Shown: positions 44,512 to 54,131, numbered from the stretch's first letter. The stretch: DNA of 64,000 nucleotides from Aminobacter anthyllidis (GCF_018555685.1 NZ_JAFLWW010000001.1:248001-312000), one strand, 5' to 3'. Translations and numbers: made by a program. Notes: generated from the sequence alone by a model not told the origin.

Positions 44512-44927
44512 TCAAGGCGGCCCGGGCTGTCTGGTTGGCGCACAGCAGTTGGCCTTCTCCGAAACTGCGTCAGCGCGAATGGCCGCGCGAGCGCGGGATA
44601 CCCGGCAGCTACTGCGCGCTCCGGGGGCGGGCTGCATTTGGGAACATGGCAAACAAAAGCGGCCCGCTCGGACATCGCCAAGTCGGGCCGCCTGTCGCTA
44701 GGCTTGGGTGGGCAGGCGACACAACGCTCATTCGTCGATGTAAGGCATTGCGCCGGCCTGCAATCCCACCTTCCCAAGCCTGAATATTACGCTCCGCGTC
44801 GACCCGCGGACAATTAGATCAATGGATCGGGAGGCGACTTTGCACGCCCTCCGTGTCGTTCCACACGATCTAGAACCAACGGTTCTCCGGTGAACGAGGG
44901 ACTGTCACGGAGACACGGCTCACACAG
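44512..44927. other. Intergenic region with one minus-strand terminator
   Basis: No supported gene. It holds a terminator (44650-44692) and two small hairpins, AGAACC/GGTTCT (44872-44886) and GTGT/ACAC (44852-44865). A short minus-strand frame ends at about 44728 in Met-Pro-Tyr-Ile-Asp-Glu, but it has no clear start. Confidence 0.5.
44650..44692 (-). terminator. Intrinsic terminator, minus strand
   Basis: Arms GCGGCCCG (44659-44666) and CGGGCCGC (44684-44691) followed on the minus strand by TTTTGTTTG. It is about 236 bases beyond the last codon of the minus-strand operon, so that transcript would carry a long 3' tail. Confidence 0.65.
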
Positions 44928-45680
44928 TCACTGCAGGATCGCGTAGCGGGCGCCGGCGTTCACCTCGATGGCCGAGCTGCCGCGCTGCGGTGTCGAGGCA
45001 ATTGTCACCGTCATGACGGCGCAGTTCTTGTTCTGGGCGCGGATCTTGGCGCAGCCCTTGGCGACGGCGTCGTAATATTCCGTCCGTTGCGAAACCCAGC
45101 TGTCGATCATGATCGACTTGTCATCGCCATCATTCAGGTTGAGCGGGATTTCGACGTAGTTGAGCTCCTGCGCCTTGGCGACCTCGCCGAATGGCTCGCG
45201 CTGGACGAAGGTCAGCCGCATGTTGACCTGGTAGACGTCGTCGCTCGGCCGTGCCGAGACCTTGTTGACGGCGCATTTGCTGGCGAAGGCCTTGACGATC
45301 ATGTCGCATTCGGCGCGCGCCAGAACAGGCAGGCGAGACGCGAGATAACCTTCGACGTCGTTGGCGTCGAACGAGGTCTGGTCGCCTCGGCGGATGTCCG
45401 GCAGCCTCAGATGCATGTTGAGGGAGACCGTGCGCGTCTGTTCGAAGTCGTCGAAATTGCGCAACGCCACCAGTCTCGGCGCGTTCTCGGGTACAACCTT
45501 GATGCCCTGGAAATCGGAGGCCCTCCGTTCGGCAGCCTCTTGCTGGCTGTCGTTCACCATGCCCATCATCTGCATGATGTAGGCGGCAGCGGCGACGTTG
45601 AAGATGAGGCTGCCGATGATCGGCGTGCCGACCAGCAACAGCAGGACGACGACCACGATCTTGAGAAAGCTGCCCTGCAT
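44928..45680 (-). CDS. Membrane-anchored unknown protein, second of a pair
   Basis: Protein of 250 residues with one N-terminal membrane helix (about 7-38) and a periplasmic domain. The domain has two cysteines close together (ECDMIVKAFASKCAV) and two more (GCAKIRAQNKNCAV), suggesting disulphides. No family recognised. It starts 4 bases after the stop of the lipoprotein gene, so the two are one operon and probably work together. Confidence 0.72.
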   Translation of the reverse strand: MQGSFLKIVVVVLLLLVGTPIIGSLIFNVAAAAYIMQMMGMVNDSQQEAAERRASDFQGIKVVPENAPRLVALRNFDDFEQTRTVSLNMHLRLPDIRRGDQTSFDANDVEGYLASRLPVLARAECDMIVKAFASKCAVNKVSARPSDDVYQVNMRLTFVQREPFGEVAKAQELNYVEIPLNLNDGDDKSIMIDSWVSQRTEYYDAVAKGCAKIRAQNKNCAVMTVTIASTPQRGSSAIEVNAGARYAILQ

Positions 45681-45684
45681 GGCG

Positions 45685-46722
45685 TCACTGCGTCCGATTG
45701 AGTGAAGTGAGGTCGCCGCCGGCGAGTTGTTGCGCTTTCTTGGTGACGAGCTCGGAATGCTTCGAATCGTAATCCTGGCGTGACGCGGCAAAGAAGGCGT
45801 AGTCAGTGCGGGCGAGTTGCACGGTGGCGTCGGCTATCCCGCGATAGGGCAAACGATCATCTGGTGACGCCGGCAGCGGCCCGACGATCGCGTGGTTCAT
45901 CTGGTCGATGCCGATGGTGACGTCTTCGCTGGCCTTGCCGAAGCTTGCCCGGAACCAGCTGTCATATCTGGCGTGGATCGCGTTGCGGCTGGCGACCGCC
46001 TCCTTCGAGATCTGGTCACCGCCCTTGGCGGCCTCAACGACTCGCCAATACGGTTGCGGACGGCGCGACGGCGAGACCTTGCAATCCTTGGCGGCGTTGC
46101 CGGCCAGCACGGTTACCGGCGTGCCGGGCTCGAGGTTGACGATGCCGGCGTTGCGCGTGCCGATGATGGCAACGCGGGCGATGCGGGCATTTGGCGATTT
46201 CTGGATGTTCCAGAGCGTATCGAAACCGCCGGCAAGGACCAGATAGACCGGCGCCTCCGTTTCGGTGACGATCACGTTGACCACCCGCAGCCGGTCGCCG
46301 GAGCGGTTCGAATTGACGCCGGGGTCCTTTCCATCGTTCTGCCATTGCGAGACATAGTTCTGCGCCCTTTCGAGCACATCCGCCTGCGATAGGGCGAACA
46401 CGTCGGAAGCCTGGTCGGTGTCGTTGGTGTGGACCTGAACGAGCTTGTCGCCGACGGATGGAAGCGGAAACTTGCAGCTTGGCGTGGTCTCGAGCCAGCC
46501 GATCTTTGCCGGGCGCTGGCCTTCAACTGGCGCATAGCCCGAAACGGCAGCCTTGAGCCAGGCGAGTGAATTGTCTTTCCCGACAATCACGTCCGAGCTG
46601 ACCTTGTAGCCGAAGCGGTCCGTTTTCAACGAATCGGCAGGATTGCCCTGCGGTGGCGAATCGCTGCCCGAACATCCGGACAGCAGCAGAGTTAGAATGC
46701 CCAGTGAAAGGAAGCGTATCAT
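45685..46722 (-). CDS. Putative lipoprotein of unknown function, first of a pair
   Basis: Protein of 345 residues. The N-terminus MIRFLSLGILTLLLSGCSGS is a textbook lipoprotein signal with the lipobox LLSGC (Cys16); the next residue is Ser, which by the E. coli +2 rule favours the outer membrane. The body has segments such as FGYKVSSDVIVGKDNSLAWLKAAVSGYAPVEG and VVNVIVTETEAPVYLVLAGGFDTLWNI but no known domain. The start at MIRFL is set by the signal. Paired with the membrane-anchored gene downstream. Confidence 0.75.
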   Translation of the reverse strand: MIRFLSLGILTLLLSGCSGSDSPPQGNPADSLKTDRFGYKVSSDVIVGKDNSLAWLKAAVSGYAPVEGQRPAKIGWLETTPSCKFPLPSVGDKLVQVHTNDTDQASDVFALSQADVLERAQNYVSQWQNDGKDPGVNSNRSGDRLRVVNVIVTETEAPVYLVLAGGFDTLWNIQKSPNARIARVAIIGTRNAGIVNLEPGTPVTVLAGNAAKDCKVSPSRRPQPYWRVVEAAKGGDQISKEAVASRNAIHARYDSWFRASFGKASEDVTIGIDQMNHAIVGPLPASPDDRLPYRGIADATVQLARTDYAFFAASRQDYDSKHSELVTKKAQQLAGGDLTSLNRTQ

Positions 46723-47023
46723 TCGTGGCTCGATAGCAATGACTTGAAGATATGGTTGCATATCTAGTGCGCGCGTATTGAAGGTTGCTTAAAGTCGCAG
46801 GCGCAATTTGTTGCGATGCCGAATCTCGGGCAAATTGCCGAAGCCATACCGGCGTGCGAGGTCAGTCAATACTGAGGGTGGTGTGGCATGAAGCCGGAAA
46901 GCAAGCGATTTGTGCCGCACAGGTTTGCAGGCATGCGGGTGTTTGTTCGGTGATGCAGGCCGCAGTTGGCAACCTCGCGAAGGCGAAGGCGGCTTTTGAA
47001 ACTTCAACGCTTTTAGGATGAAG
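46723..47023. other. Intergenic region, no gene seen
   Basis: About 300 bases between the lipoprotein gene and tRNA-Asn. It must hold the promoter of the lipoprotein operon and the 3' end of the tRNA transcript. No hairpin with a T-run and no coding frame with a ribosome site was seen. Confidence 0.5.
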
Positions 47024-47098
47024 TGGCTCCCCGGGCCGGATTCGAACCAGCGACCAACCGGTTAACAGCCGGTTGCTCTACCACTGAGCTACCGGGGA
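47024..47098 (-). tRNA. tRNA-Asn(GTT)
   Basis: A 75-base cloverleaf on the minus strand: acceptor TCCCCGG/CCGGGGA, D-arm GCTCAGTGGTAGAGC, anticodon loop CTGTTAA with anticodon GTT, T-arm with GGTTCGAATCC, and an encoded CCA end. Confidence 0.96.
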
Positions 47099-47124
47099 AC
47101 AGCGCTCTGGTGTGAACGAGGCGG

Positions 47125-47152
47125 CGTATAGCAACGGTAATCCGATTTGCAA
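47125..47152 (-). promoter_or_regulatory. Promoter of tRNA-Asn
   Basis: On the minus strand TTGCAA and TATACG stand 16 bases apart, a good sigma-70-type pair, with the -10 box 26 bases before the tRNA 5' end. Confidence 0.55.
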
Positions 47153-47299
47153 AGCGGTAATCGAAATTTTTGCGCGTTTTTCCCGGAAGCATTTCTGGTA
47201 ATCACGCCGGGACGGCCTCATATGACCGCTTTGCCAGGCCTTTCGCCGGCTTGGCGCGGCATTCGGGCGCACAAGCATCACCGGACACATGCAGGGATA

Positions 47300-47563
47300 A
47301 TGACGAGCCCCAAACCTCAGCAGCCCCCCAAGCGCAAGATTTCCATCTTCGGCCGCGAATTCGCCATGCCGCGTTCGCGTGGCGTGCGCATCGGCATCGG
47401 CATCGGGCTTTGTTTCCTCGGCCTGCTGGGTTTCCTGCCGGTGCTTGGCTTCTGGATGATTCCGCTCGGCCTGCTGATTCTTTCGCACGAGTTCCATGTC
47501 GTGCGGCGCGTACGGCGCAGGCTGATCATCTGGTGGGAGCGGCGCAAACGCCCGGCCAACTAG
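47300..47563 (+). CDS. Small membrane protein, PGPGW-like
   Basis: Protein of 87 residues: a basic head (PKPQQPPKRKISIFGREF), a hydrophobic hairpin (about 31-62) with LGLLGFLPVLGFWMIPLGLLILSHEF, and a very basic tail (VVRRVRRRLIIWWERRKRP). The turn and helix resemble the PGPGW transmembrane family, function unknown. The ATG follows GCAGGGAT; longer frames upstream add unrelated residues. Confidence 0.65.
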   Translation: MTSPKPQQPPKRKISIFGREFAMPRSRGVRIGIGIGLCFLGLLGFLPVLGFWMIPLGLLILSHEFHVVRRVRRRLIIWWERRKRPAN

Positions 47564-47764
47564 CGCGCTGCAGCAACACGAGGGTTTGCGTCACGGATGG
47601 GCGACCGCCTCGCACGGGGGGCTTGGCCGCGTGGTGGGCTCGAGGCAGGCGCTTTCTGCGCGGGTGGCGGGCGCAGGACGACCTGCTGAAACCGCGTGGC
47701 GGCCTGTGCGGTCGAATCCCGCATCGCTCGCGCAGCAAAACCTTCGGGAAAGATTCTTCCCCGC

Positions 47765-47793
47765 TTGACGGCGGAATCCTGGCAACCTATTGG
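47765..47793 (+). promoter_or_regulatory. Promoter of tRNA-Cys
   Basis: TTGACG, 17 bases, TATTGG, ending 26 bases before the tRNA-Cys 5' end. Confidence 0.5.
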
Positions 47794-47819
47794 AGCCGTG
47801 TAGACGCCCGAAGCGGCGA

Positions 47820-47893
47820 GGCCTCGTGGCGGAGTGGTTACGCAGAGGACTGCAAATCCTTGCACCCCGGTTCGATTCCGGGCGAGGCCTCCA
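47820..47893 (+). tRNA. tRNA-Cys(GCA)
   Basis: A 74-base cloverleaf: acceptor GGCCTCG/CGAGGCC, anticodon loop CTGCAAA with anticodon GCA, T-arm GGTTCGATTCC, discriminator T and encoded CCA. Confidence 0.96.
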
Positions 47894-47973
47894 GCTTCCT
47901 CGGCAACCGCCGCCGGGGACCCATTCGGGCAGTAGCAGTTGCGCATCACGCGTCGAAGGCGGGCCGGTTGAAC

Positions 47974-48648
47974 ATGAACGCTGATTTTTCCGAACGTCGC
48001 GTGAAGATGGTGGACGGCCAGGTCCGCACCACTGATGTGACCGATGCCGCCATTCTCTCGGCCATGCTATCGGTGCCGCGCGAGGAGTTCGTCGACAATG
48101 GCCAGCGCGAGCTTGCCTATATCGACGAGGACCTGCGTTACGCCGCGACCGCCGATGCCGACCAGCCGCGCTACCTGATGGAGCCATCGCCTTTTGCCAA
48201 GCTGGCACAGCTGGCCGAAATCCTGCCGAGCGACTTCGTTCTCGATGTCGGTTGCGGCACCGGCTATTCCTCGGCGGTGCTGTCGCGCCTCGCAAGCTCG
48301 GTGATTGCGCTCGAAAGCGATTCCACGCTTGCGGCAAAGGCAACTTCGACACTTTCCTCGCTCGGCCATGACAATGTCGTCGTGGTTTCCGCGGCACTCG
48401 CCGCTGGCTATCCTTCGCAGGGGCCGTACGACGTCATCTTCGTCGGCGGCAGTGTCGAGCAGGTGCCCGAGGCGCTGCTTGGCCAGCTCAAGGAAGGCGG
48501 CCGGCTGGTCGTCGTCGAAGGGCGCGGCAATGCCGGTGTCGCCAGCGTCTTCCTCAAGGCGGGCTCCATAGTTACCGCCCGCCGTGCTTTCAATGCGGCA
48601 GTAAAGCCACTACCGGGCTTCAATCGCACACGCGAATTTGAGTTCTGA
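47974..48648 (+). CDS. pcm: Protein-L-isoaspartate O-methyltransferase family protein
   Basis: SAM-dependent methyltransferase of 224 residues of the PCMT family, which repairs isoaspartate in damaged proteins. The SAM-binding motif is VLDVGCGTGYSSAVLS (about 79-94), with ALESD and the later GPYDVIFVGGSVEQVPEALLGQLKEGGRLV block. The N-terminal MVDGQVRTTDVTD replaces the classic PCMT active-site segment, a feature of the rhizobial branch, so substrate may differ. Followed by tolC as in other rhizobia. Confidence 0.83.
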   Translation: MNADFSERRVKMVDGQVRTTDVTDAAILSAMLSVPREEFVDNGQRELAYIDEDLRYAATADADQPRYLMEPSPFAKLAQLAEILPSDFVLDVGCGTGYSSAVLSRLASSVIALESDSTLAAKATSTLSSLGHDNVVVVSAALAAGYPSQGPYDVIFVGGSVEQVPEALLGQLKEGGRLVVVEGRGNAGVASVFLKAGSIVTARRAFNAAVKPLPGFNRTREFEF

Positions 48649-48815
48649 TCTCCTTTTTCTTGCGGCGGGCAATGCGTCGTGATGATCTAAGGAGCGGACG
48701 AGGGTGATTGATTCTGGACTTTTCGAGTCTGGAATAGTCACTTGTTGTCGGTTTCGGCGAGGGGCATCTATAGCTGTCATCAGGCAGCTCGCCGCAGAAT
48801 TAATGAGGGACGCGC

Positions 48816-50198
48816 GTGTCGTTTTTCCGTAAAAGTGTGTTTGCCGTAGTCTTGGTCTCCGCGACGGCGCTTTCGCCGCTGTCGGCCTCCGCGGAAACGA
48901 TCCTCGGAGCTTTGGCAAAGGCCTATCAGAACAATTCCCAGCTCAATTCGGCCCGCGCCGGTGTGCGTGTGATCGACGAAGGCGTCGCGATCGCCAAGTC
49001 GGGTTATCGGCCGACGATCAACGGATCGGCTGGCATCGACTACTCGACGACCCGGCGGGAGTCCTCGACAAGCCATCTGACGACCGGTTCGTTCGGCATC
49101 GAGATCAAACAGTCGCTGTTTGATGGTTTCCAGACCAAGAACAACGTGGCTGCCGCTGAAGCGCGCGTGCGCGCCCAGAACCAGAGCCTGCGCAACACCG
49201 AGCAGAACATCCTGTTCGATGCGGCGAGCGCCTATATGGACGTGATCCGCGACCGACAGATCGCCGCTCTGAGGGAGCGCAGTCTGCAGTTCCTCGGCGA
49301 GCAGGTTCGCGCCGCGCGTTCGCGCTTCGACGTGGGTGAGGGCACCCGCACCGACGTGGCCCAGGCTGATGCTTCGCGTTCGGCGGCACTGGCGCAATTG
49401 GCTGCCGCCCGCGCCCAGGCACTGTCAAGCGCTGCAACGTATCGCCGGCTTGTCGGCGAGGAGCCGAAGAGCCTGAAGGCCGCATCGCCGCTCGCCAAGC
49501 TTCTGCCCAGGAGCCTCGATAGCGCAGCTGCCCTGGCGGCCGAACAGCATCCGGCGATCCAGGCGACCGAGCATCTGGCCGACGCGGCGGGCTTTTCGGT
49601 GAAATCGGCTGAAGGCGCGCTGTTGCCGCAACTGTCGGCTTCGGCGGGCGTTTCCCAGGTTCATCGTGACAATGCGCCGAACAGCATCACCTCGCCGGAC
49701 GGCTGGACGACCTCTGCAAACATCGGCGCGACGCTGGTCGTGCCGATCTACCAGGGTGGCCGCGCCTCGGCGACCGTGCGCCAGTCCAAGGAATCGCTGG
49801 GCCAGGCCCGCATCGAAATCGATGTCAGCCGTGATCAGGTCCGTCAGGCGGTTACCTCCGCCTGGACGCAGTACACCGCGGCTCGTGAAGCGGTTGCGGC
49901 GAACCGTGAAGTGATTTCGGCAGCTCAGCTGGCGCTTAACGGCGTCATCGAGGAGCGCAATGTCGGTCAGCGCACGACACTCGACGTGCTCAATTCCCAA
50001 AGGGACGTCATCGACGCCCAGATCAACCTGGCGACCGCCGAGCGCGACGTCGTGGTGGCGAGCTATGCTATCCTGTCGGCTGCCGGCAATCTCTCGGTCG
50101 AGCGGCTCAACCTTCAGGTCACAAAATACAAGCCGGAAGAGCACTACAACGCCGTCAAGGACAAGTGGATCGGTCTCCGGACGCCGGACGGCCGCTGA
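48816..50198 (+). CDS. tolC: TolC-family outer membrane channel, GTG start
   Basis: Protein of 460 residues with a signal sequence (about 1-28, ending SASAET) and two repeated OEP domains (about 30-240 and 250-440), the TolC fold that forms the outer-membrane tunnel for type I secretion and RND efflux. Conserved bits include SLFDGFQTKN, GEGTRTDVAQADA, VPIYQGGRASATVRQ and GQRTTLDVLNSQRDV. Translation starts at GTG; a GAGGGA stands about 7 bases upstream. A strong terminator follows. Confidence 0.92.
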   Translation: MSFFRKSVFAVVLVSATALSPLSASAETILGALAKAYQNNSQLNSARAGVRVIDEGVAIAKSGYRPTINGSAGIDYSTTRRESSTSHLTTGSFGIEIKQSLFDGFQTKNNVAAAEARVRAQNQSLRNTEQNILFDAASAYMDVIRDRQIAALRERSLQFLGEQVRAARSRFDVGEGTRTDVAQADASRSAALAQLAAARAQALSSAATYRRLVGEEPKSLKAASPLAKLLPRSLDSAAALAAEQHPAIQATEHLADAAGFSVKSAEGALLPQLSASAGVSQVHRDNAPNSITSPDGWTTSANIGATLVVPIYQGGRASATVRQSKESLGQARIEIDVSRDQVRQAVTSAWTQYTAAREAVAANREVISAAQLALNGVIEERNVGQRTTLDVLNSQRDVIDAQINLATAERDVVVASYAILSAAGNLSVERLNLQVTKYKPEEHYNAVKDKWIGLRTPDGR

Positions 50199-50223
50199 CC
50201 TTCAGCGAGCCAGCTGTCTAACA

Positions 50224-50266
50224 GGCGGGCGCCTGCTCCGATGGAGCCGGCGCCCGTTTTCGTTTT
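50224..50266 (+). terminator. Intrinsic terminator of tolC
   Basis: Stem CGGGCGCC/GGCGCCCG with an inner pairing CTCC/GGAG, followed by TTTTCGTTTT. Confidence 0.88.
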
Positions 50267-50331
50267 GCCGACCAAGAAGAAGTGGCCGGAACACTGTATC
50301 CTGTTGAAATCGACGGGGGTGCCCGATTGGG

Positions 50332-50375
50332 GATTCTCGAAGGGGAATCAGTCAGCTACGCTTGGGCTCTGATTC
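50332..50375. promoter_or_regulatory. Cluster of three GANTC sites before popZ
   Basis: GATTC (50332), GAATC (50345) and GATTC (50371) fall within 44 bases just upstream of the popZ gene. GANTC is the target of the cell-cycle methyltransferase CcrM. Methylation-sensitive control is inferred. Confidence 0.4.
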
Positions 50376-50432
50376 GACGCCCGTTTCGACGGGCGCACTT
50401 TGTATCCTGTCACAAAGGCGGCGGATGTGACG

Positions 50433-51188
50433 ATGGCCCAGGCTAGCAGCGCTCAGCGCGAACCCTCGATGGAAGAGATACTCGCTTCCATTCGCAGGAT
50501 CATCGAAGACAACGACACCGGACGCCGTCCGGCCGTCGATTTCGAGCAGGTGCGCCCGGAAGCGGAAGACGATCGCGGCGACCGCAACATCATCGAAGTC
50601 GAGGCATTCCGAGCCGAGTTTCAGGCGCCGAAGCCAGTCGAAGCGAAGCCAGTCGAAGTGACGCCCACGGCTGCAAAGCTCGAAACCGCCCGGCGTGATG
50701 AGGTCGCCTCCGCGCGCTGGCCGTCGGCAGAGCCGAAGTCTGTCGCTTCGGTGCCTTCGCGGACACCCATTGCTGAAACGCCTGCGCCGGCAGCTGTTGT
50801 CGAAGCACCGGCAACACAGCGTGCGTCGGCGGCAAGCTGGGCACCGCAGTCGACCGTGGCTGTCGAGCAGATGGAGCGTCTGGCTGGTCCGGCGCGCGAG
50901 GCTGAAAAGGTCGAGCCGCAAATCGTGGCGGTACCTGTAGAGCCCGTCGTTGTCGAAGAGACGCTGGCGCCCAAGGCCGCGATCATCTCGGAACAGGCAG
51001 GCCGTCAGGTGTCGGCAGCCTTTGGCGAACTCAACGACGCCTATGCGGCGCGCAGCCGCAAATCGTTCGACGACATCGCCACCGAGATGATGCGGCCGAT
51101 GCTGCAGGACTGGCTCGACAACAACCTGCCGACGCTGGTCGAGCGGCTGGTGCGCGAAGAGATCGAGCGCGTGGCACGCGGCTCGTAG
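50433..51188 (+). CDS. popZ: PopZ-like polar organizing protein (DUF2497)
   Basis: Protein of 251 residues with the PopZ layout: a conserved N-terminal helix (REPSMEEILASIRRIIED, about 8-25), a long acidic Pro/Ala/Glu/Val-rich disordered middle (about 30-175) and a C-terminal helical bundle (about 190-250, FDDIATEMMRPMLQDWLDNNLPTLVERLVREEIERVAR). PopZ assembles at the cell pole and anchors ParB-bound origins and cell-cycle proteins. The ATG at MAQASS matches the family start; a TTG 11 codons earlier is unlikely. Upstream of valS as in other rhizobia. Confidence 0.88.
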   Translation: MAQASSAQREPSMEEILASIRRIIEDNDTGRRPAVDFEQVRPEAEDDRGDRNIIEVEAFRAEFQAPKPVEAKPVEVTPTAAKLETARRDEVASARWPSAEPKSVASVPSRTPIAETPAPAAVVEAPATQRASAASWAPQSTVAVEQMERLAGPAREAEKVEPQIVAVPVEPVVVEETLAPKAAIISEQAGRQVSAAFGELNDAYAARSRKSFDDIATEMMRPMLQDWLDNNLPTLVERLVREEIERVARGS

Positions 51189-51210
51189 TGATTTCGGCCT
51201 TGCCGACATG

Positions 51211-51240
51211 AAAGCGCCGCCTTCGGGCGGCGTTTTCGTT
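51211..51240 (+). terminator. Intrinsic terminator of popZ
   Basis: Stem CGCCGCC/GGCGGCG with a TTCG tetraloop, followed by TTTTCGTTT. Confidence 0.88.
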
Positions 51241-51331
51241 TCAGGTTGCGGCTGACCGTGCTGTTGACTTGGCCCCACCCATCCGATTTACACCGGACCA
51301 ACAAATCCGGACCAAAACGGAACCAATTCCG

Positions 51332-54115
51332 ATGCTTGAGAAGACCTACGACGCCAAATCAGTCGAACCCAAGATTGCCAAGGCCTGGGAAGATGCCGAT
51401 GCCTTCAAGGCCGGCGCAGGCGCGCCGGAAGGTGCCGAGCCGTTCACCATCGTGATCCCGCCGCCCAACGTCACGGGCTCGCTGCATATGGGCCATGCGC
51501 TCAACAACACGCTGCAGGACATTCTCGTCCGCTTCGAGCGCATGCGCGGCAAGAACGTGCTGTGGCAGCCTGGCATGGACCATGCCGGCATCGCCACGCA
51601 GATGGTCGTCGAGCGCAAGCTGATGGAAAAGCAGATCCATCGCCGCGACCTGACGCGCGATCAGTTCGTCGACAAGGTCTGGGAGTGGAAGGACGAGTCC
51701 GGCGGCATGATCTTCAACCAGCTGAAGCGGCTGGGTGCGTCGTGCGACTGGTCGCGCGAGCGCTTCACCATGGATGAGGGCCTGTCCAAGGCTGTCGTCG
51801 AAGTGTTCGTCACGCTGCACAAGCAGGGGCTGATCTACAAGGACAAGCGCCTTGTGAACTGGGATCCCAAGCTTTTGACCGCGATCTCCGACCTCGAGGT
51901 CGAGCAGCACGAGATCAATGGCAATCTCTGGCACTTCCGCTATCCGGTTGAAGGCGAAGTCTACGATCCGGAGAACCCGGCCACCTACATCACGGTTGCG
52001 ACCACGCGGCCCGAGACGATGCTGGGCGACACCGCCGTTGCCGTCCATCCTGAAGATGAGCGCTACACAGCACTCGTCGGAAAGAACGTTATCCTGCCGA
52101 TCGTCGGCCGCAAGATCCCGATCGTCGCTGACGAGTATTCCGATCCGGAAAAGGGTTCGGGCGCGGTCAAGATCACGCCGGCGCATGATTTCAATGACTT
52201 CGAGGTCGGCAAGCGCCACAACCTGCCGCAGATCAACATCCTGACCGTCGAGGCCAACATCAACATCGTCGACAATGACGAGTTCCTGGAAGGCGTCGAA
52301 CGCACCGAGATGCGCGATGGCGTGTGGGCGCAGCTGCACGGCCTCGACCGTTTCGCGGCGCGCAAGCTCGTCGTCCAGATCATGGAAGAGGGCGGGTTCC
52401 TCGACAAGATCGAGCCGCACAAGCACATGGTGCCGCATGGCGACCGTGGCGGCGTGCCGATCGAGCCGTTCCTGACCGACCAGTGGTATGTCAACGCCGC
52501 CGAGATGGCCAAGCCCGCGCTGCGCTCGGTGCGCGAGGGCCGCACCAACTTCGTGCCCAAGAACTGGGAGAAGACCTATTTCGACTGGATGGAGAACATC
52601 CAGCCCTGGTGCGTTTCGCGCCAGCTCTGGTGGGGCCACCAGATCCCGGCCTGGTATGGTCCCGACGGCCAGGTCTTCGTGGAACGCACCGAGCAGGAAG
52701 CACTCGATGCGGCGATCCAGCATTATCTGGCTCTCGAAGGGCCGTGGAAGGCCTGGGTCGAGGAGCAGCTCGAGAATTTCGAGCCGGGCAAGATCCTGAC
52801 CCGCGACGAAGATGTGCTCGACACCTGGTTCTCGTCGGCGCTGTGGCCGTTCTCGACGCTCGGCTGGCCCGACAAGACGCCCGAGCTCGACACCTACTAC
52901 CAGACCGACGTGCTGGTGACCGGCTTCGACATCATCTTCTTCTGGGTTGCCCGCATGATGATGATGGGCCTGCATTTCATGGAAGAGGAGCCGTTCCACA
53001 CGGTGTACGTCCATGCGCTGGTCCGCGACAAGAACGGCCAGAAGATGTCGAAGTCGAAGGGCAACGTCATCGATCCGCTGGAGCTGATCGACGAGTACGG
53101 CGCCGACGCGCTGCGCTTCACGCTGGCGATCATGGCGGCACAAGGCCGCGACGTGAAGCTCGATCCGGCCCGCATCGCCGGCTACCGCAACTTCGGCACC
53201 AAGCTGTGGAATGCCACGCGCTTTGCCGAGATGAACGGTGTCGAACGCAATGACGCGTTCTGGCTCAACGACGCCAAGCTGACCGTCAACCGCTGGATCC
53301 TGACCGAGCTGACGCGGGCGACGCGCGAGGTGACGGCTGCCATCACCACCTACCGCTTCAACGAAGCGGCGAGTGCTGCCTATCGCTTCGTCTGGAACAC
53401 CTTCTGCGATTGGTATCTCGAACTGCTCAAGCCGATCTTCATGGGCGACGACGAGGCCGCCAAGGCCGAAAGCCAGGCGGTCGCGGCCTTCGTGCTCGAC
53501 GAGATCTACAAGCTGCTGCATCCTATGATGCCGTTCATGACCGAGGAGCTGTGGGCGCATACGGCGGGCGAGGGCAAGGAGCGCTCGTCGCTGCTGTGCC
53601 ACGCCGCCTGGCCGGCGCCTGACTTCGAGGACGTGGGCGCTGCTGCCGAGATCAACTGGCTCGTCGACCTGGTCAGCGGCATCCGCTCGGTGCGGTCGGA
53701 GATGAACGTGCCGCCGGCGGCGATCGCGCCGTTGGTCTTCGTCGGTGCGAATGACGAGACGCTGGGGCGCCTCACGCGGCACCAGTCGGCGATCGCGCGC
53801 TTGGCCCGTGTCGGCGAGATCACGCATGAGCCGGCGGCACCCAAGGGTGCGGCCCAGATCGTCGCGGGCGAGGCCACCGCCTGCCTGCCGCTTGGCAGCC
53901 TGATTGATCTCAGTGCGGAGGCGGCGCGGCTGCAAAAGGAGCTCGCCAAGACGACCGAAGAGATCGCGCGGCTGCACAAGAAGCTGTCGAACGAGAAATT
54001 CGTGGCGTCCGCACCCGAAGAGATCGTCGCGGCCGAGCGCGAAAAGCTCGAGGAATACAGCCGGACGCAGGAAAAACTCGACACGGCGCTTTCCCGCGTC
54101 CGCGACGCCGGCTGA
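51332..54115 (+). CDS. valS: Valyl-tRNA synthetase
   Basis: Class I aminoacyl-tRNA synthetase of 927 residues. The HIGH motif is HMGH in [15 protein letters not shown] (about 45-60), the KMSKS motif is in [14 protein letters not shown] (about 570), the editing domain contains [17 protein letters not shown], and the anticodon domain is followed by the C-terminal coiled coil (about 860-925) typical of ValS. The ATG at MLEKTYDA matches rhizobial ValS starts; the frame is open 21 codons upstream without support. Confidence 0.95.
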   Translation: MLEKTYDAKSVEPKIAKAWEDADAFKAGAGAPEGAEPFTIVIPPPNVTGSLHMGHALNNTLQDILVRFERMRGKNVLWQPGMDHAGIATQMVVERKLMEKQIHRRDLTRDQFVDKVWEWKDESGGMIFNQLKRLGASCDWSRERFTMDEGLSKAVVEVFVTLHKQGLIYKDKRLVNWDPKLLTAISDLEVEQHEINGNLWHFRYPVEGEVYDPENPATYITVATTRPETMLGDTAVAVHPEDERYTALVGKNVILPIVGRKIPIVADEYSDPEKGSGAVKITPAHDFNDFEVGKRHNLPQINILTVEANINIVDNDEFLEGVERTEMRDGVWAQLHGLDRFAARKLVVQIMEEGGFLDKIEPHKHMVPHGDRGGVPIEPFLTDQWYVNAAEMAKPALRSVREGRTNFVPKNWEKTYFDWMENIQPWCVSRQLWWGHQIPAWYGPDGQVFVERTEQEALDAAIQHYLALEGPWKAWVEEQLENFEPGKILTRDEDVLDTWFSSALWPFSTLGWPDKTPELDTYYQTDVLVTGFDIIFFWVARMMMMGLHFMEEEPFHTVYVHALVRDKNGQKMSKSKGNVIDPLELIDEYGADALRFTLAIMAAQGRDVKLDPARIAGYRNFGTKLWNATRFAEMNGVERNDAFWLNDAKLTVNRWILTELTRATREVTAAITTYRFNEAASAAYRFVWNTFCDWYLELLKPIFMGDDEAAKAESQAVAAFVLDEIYKLLHPMMPFMTEELWAHTAGEGKERSSLLCHAAWPAPDFEDVGAAAEINWLVDLVSGIRSVRSEMNVPPAAIAPLVFVGANDETLGRLTRHQSAIARLARVGEITHEPAAPKGAAQIVAGEATACLPLGSLIDLSAEAARLQKELAKTTEEIARLHKKLSNEKFVASAPEEIVAAEREKLEEYSRTQEKLDTALSRVRDAG

Positions 54116-54131
54116 CGATTCGAAGTCAAGG

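Noticed and set aside
44490-44777. A 95-codon minus-strand frame in the intergenic region after the operators
   Set aside because: It crosses the minus-strand terminator at 44650-44692 and has no family match.
47564-47760. A tRNA-like fragment (GGTCGAATCCCGC) upstream of tRNA-Cys
   Set aside because: Only the T-loop-like part is present; no acceptor stem or anticodon arm can be built around it.
47024-47893. tRNA genes as integration sites of a mobile element
   Set aside because: No integrase, no duplicated tRNA 3' end and ordinary rhizobial genes on both sides.
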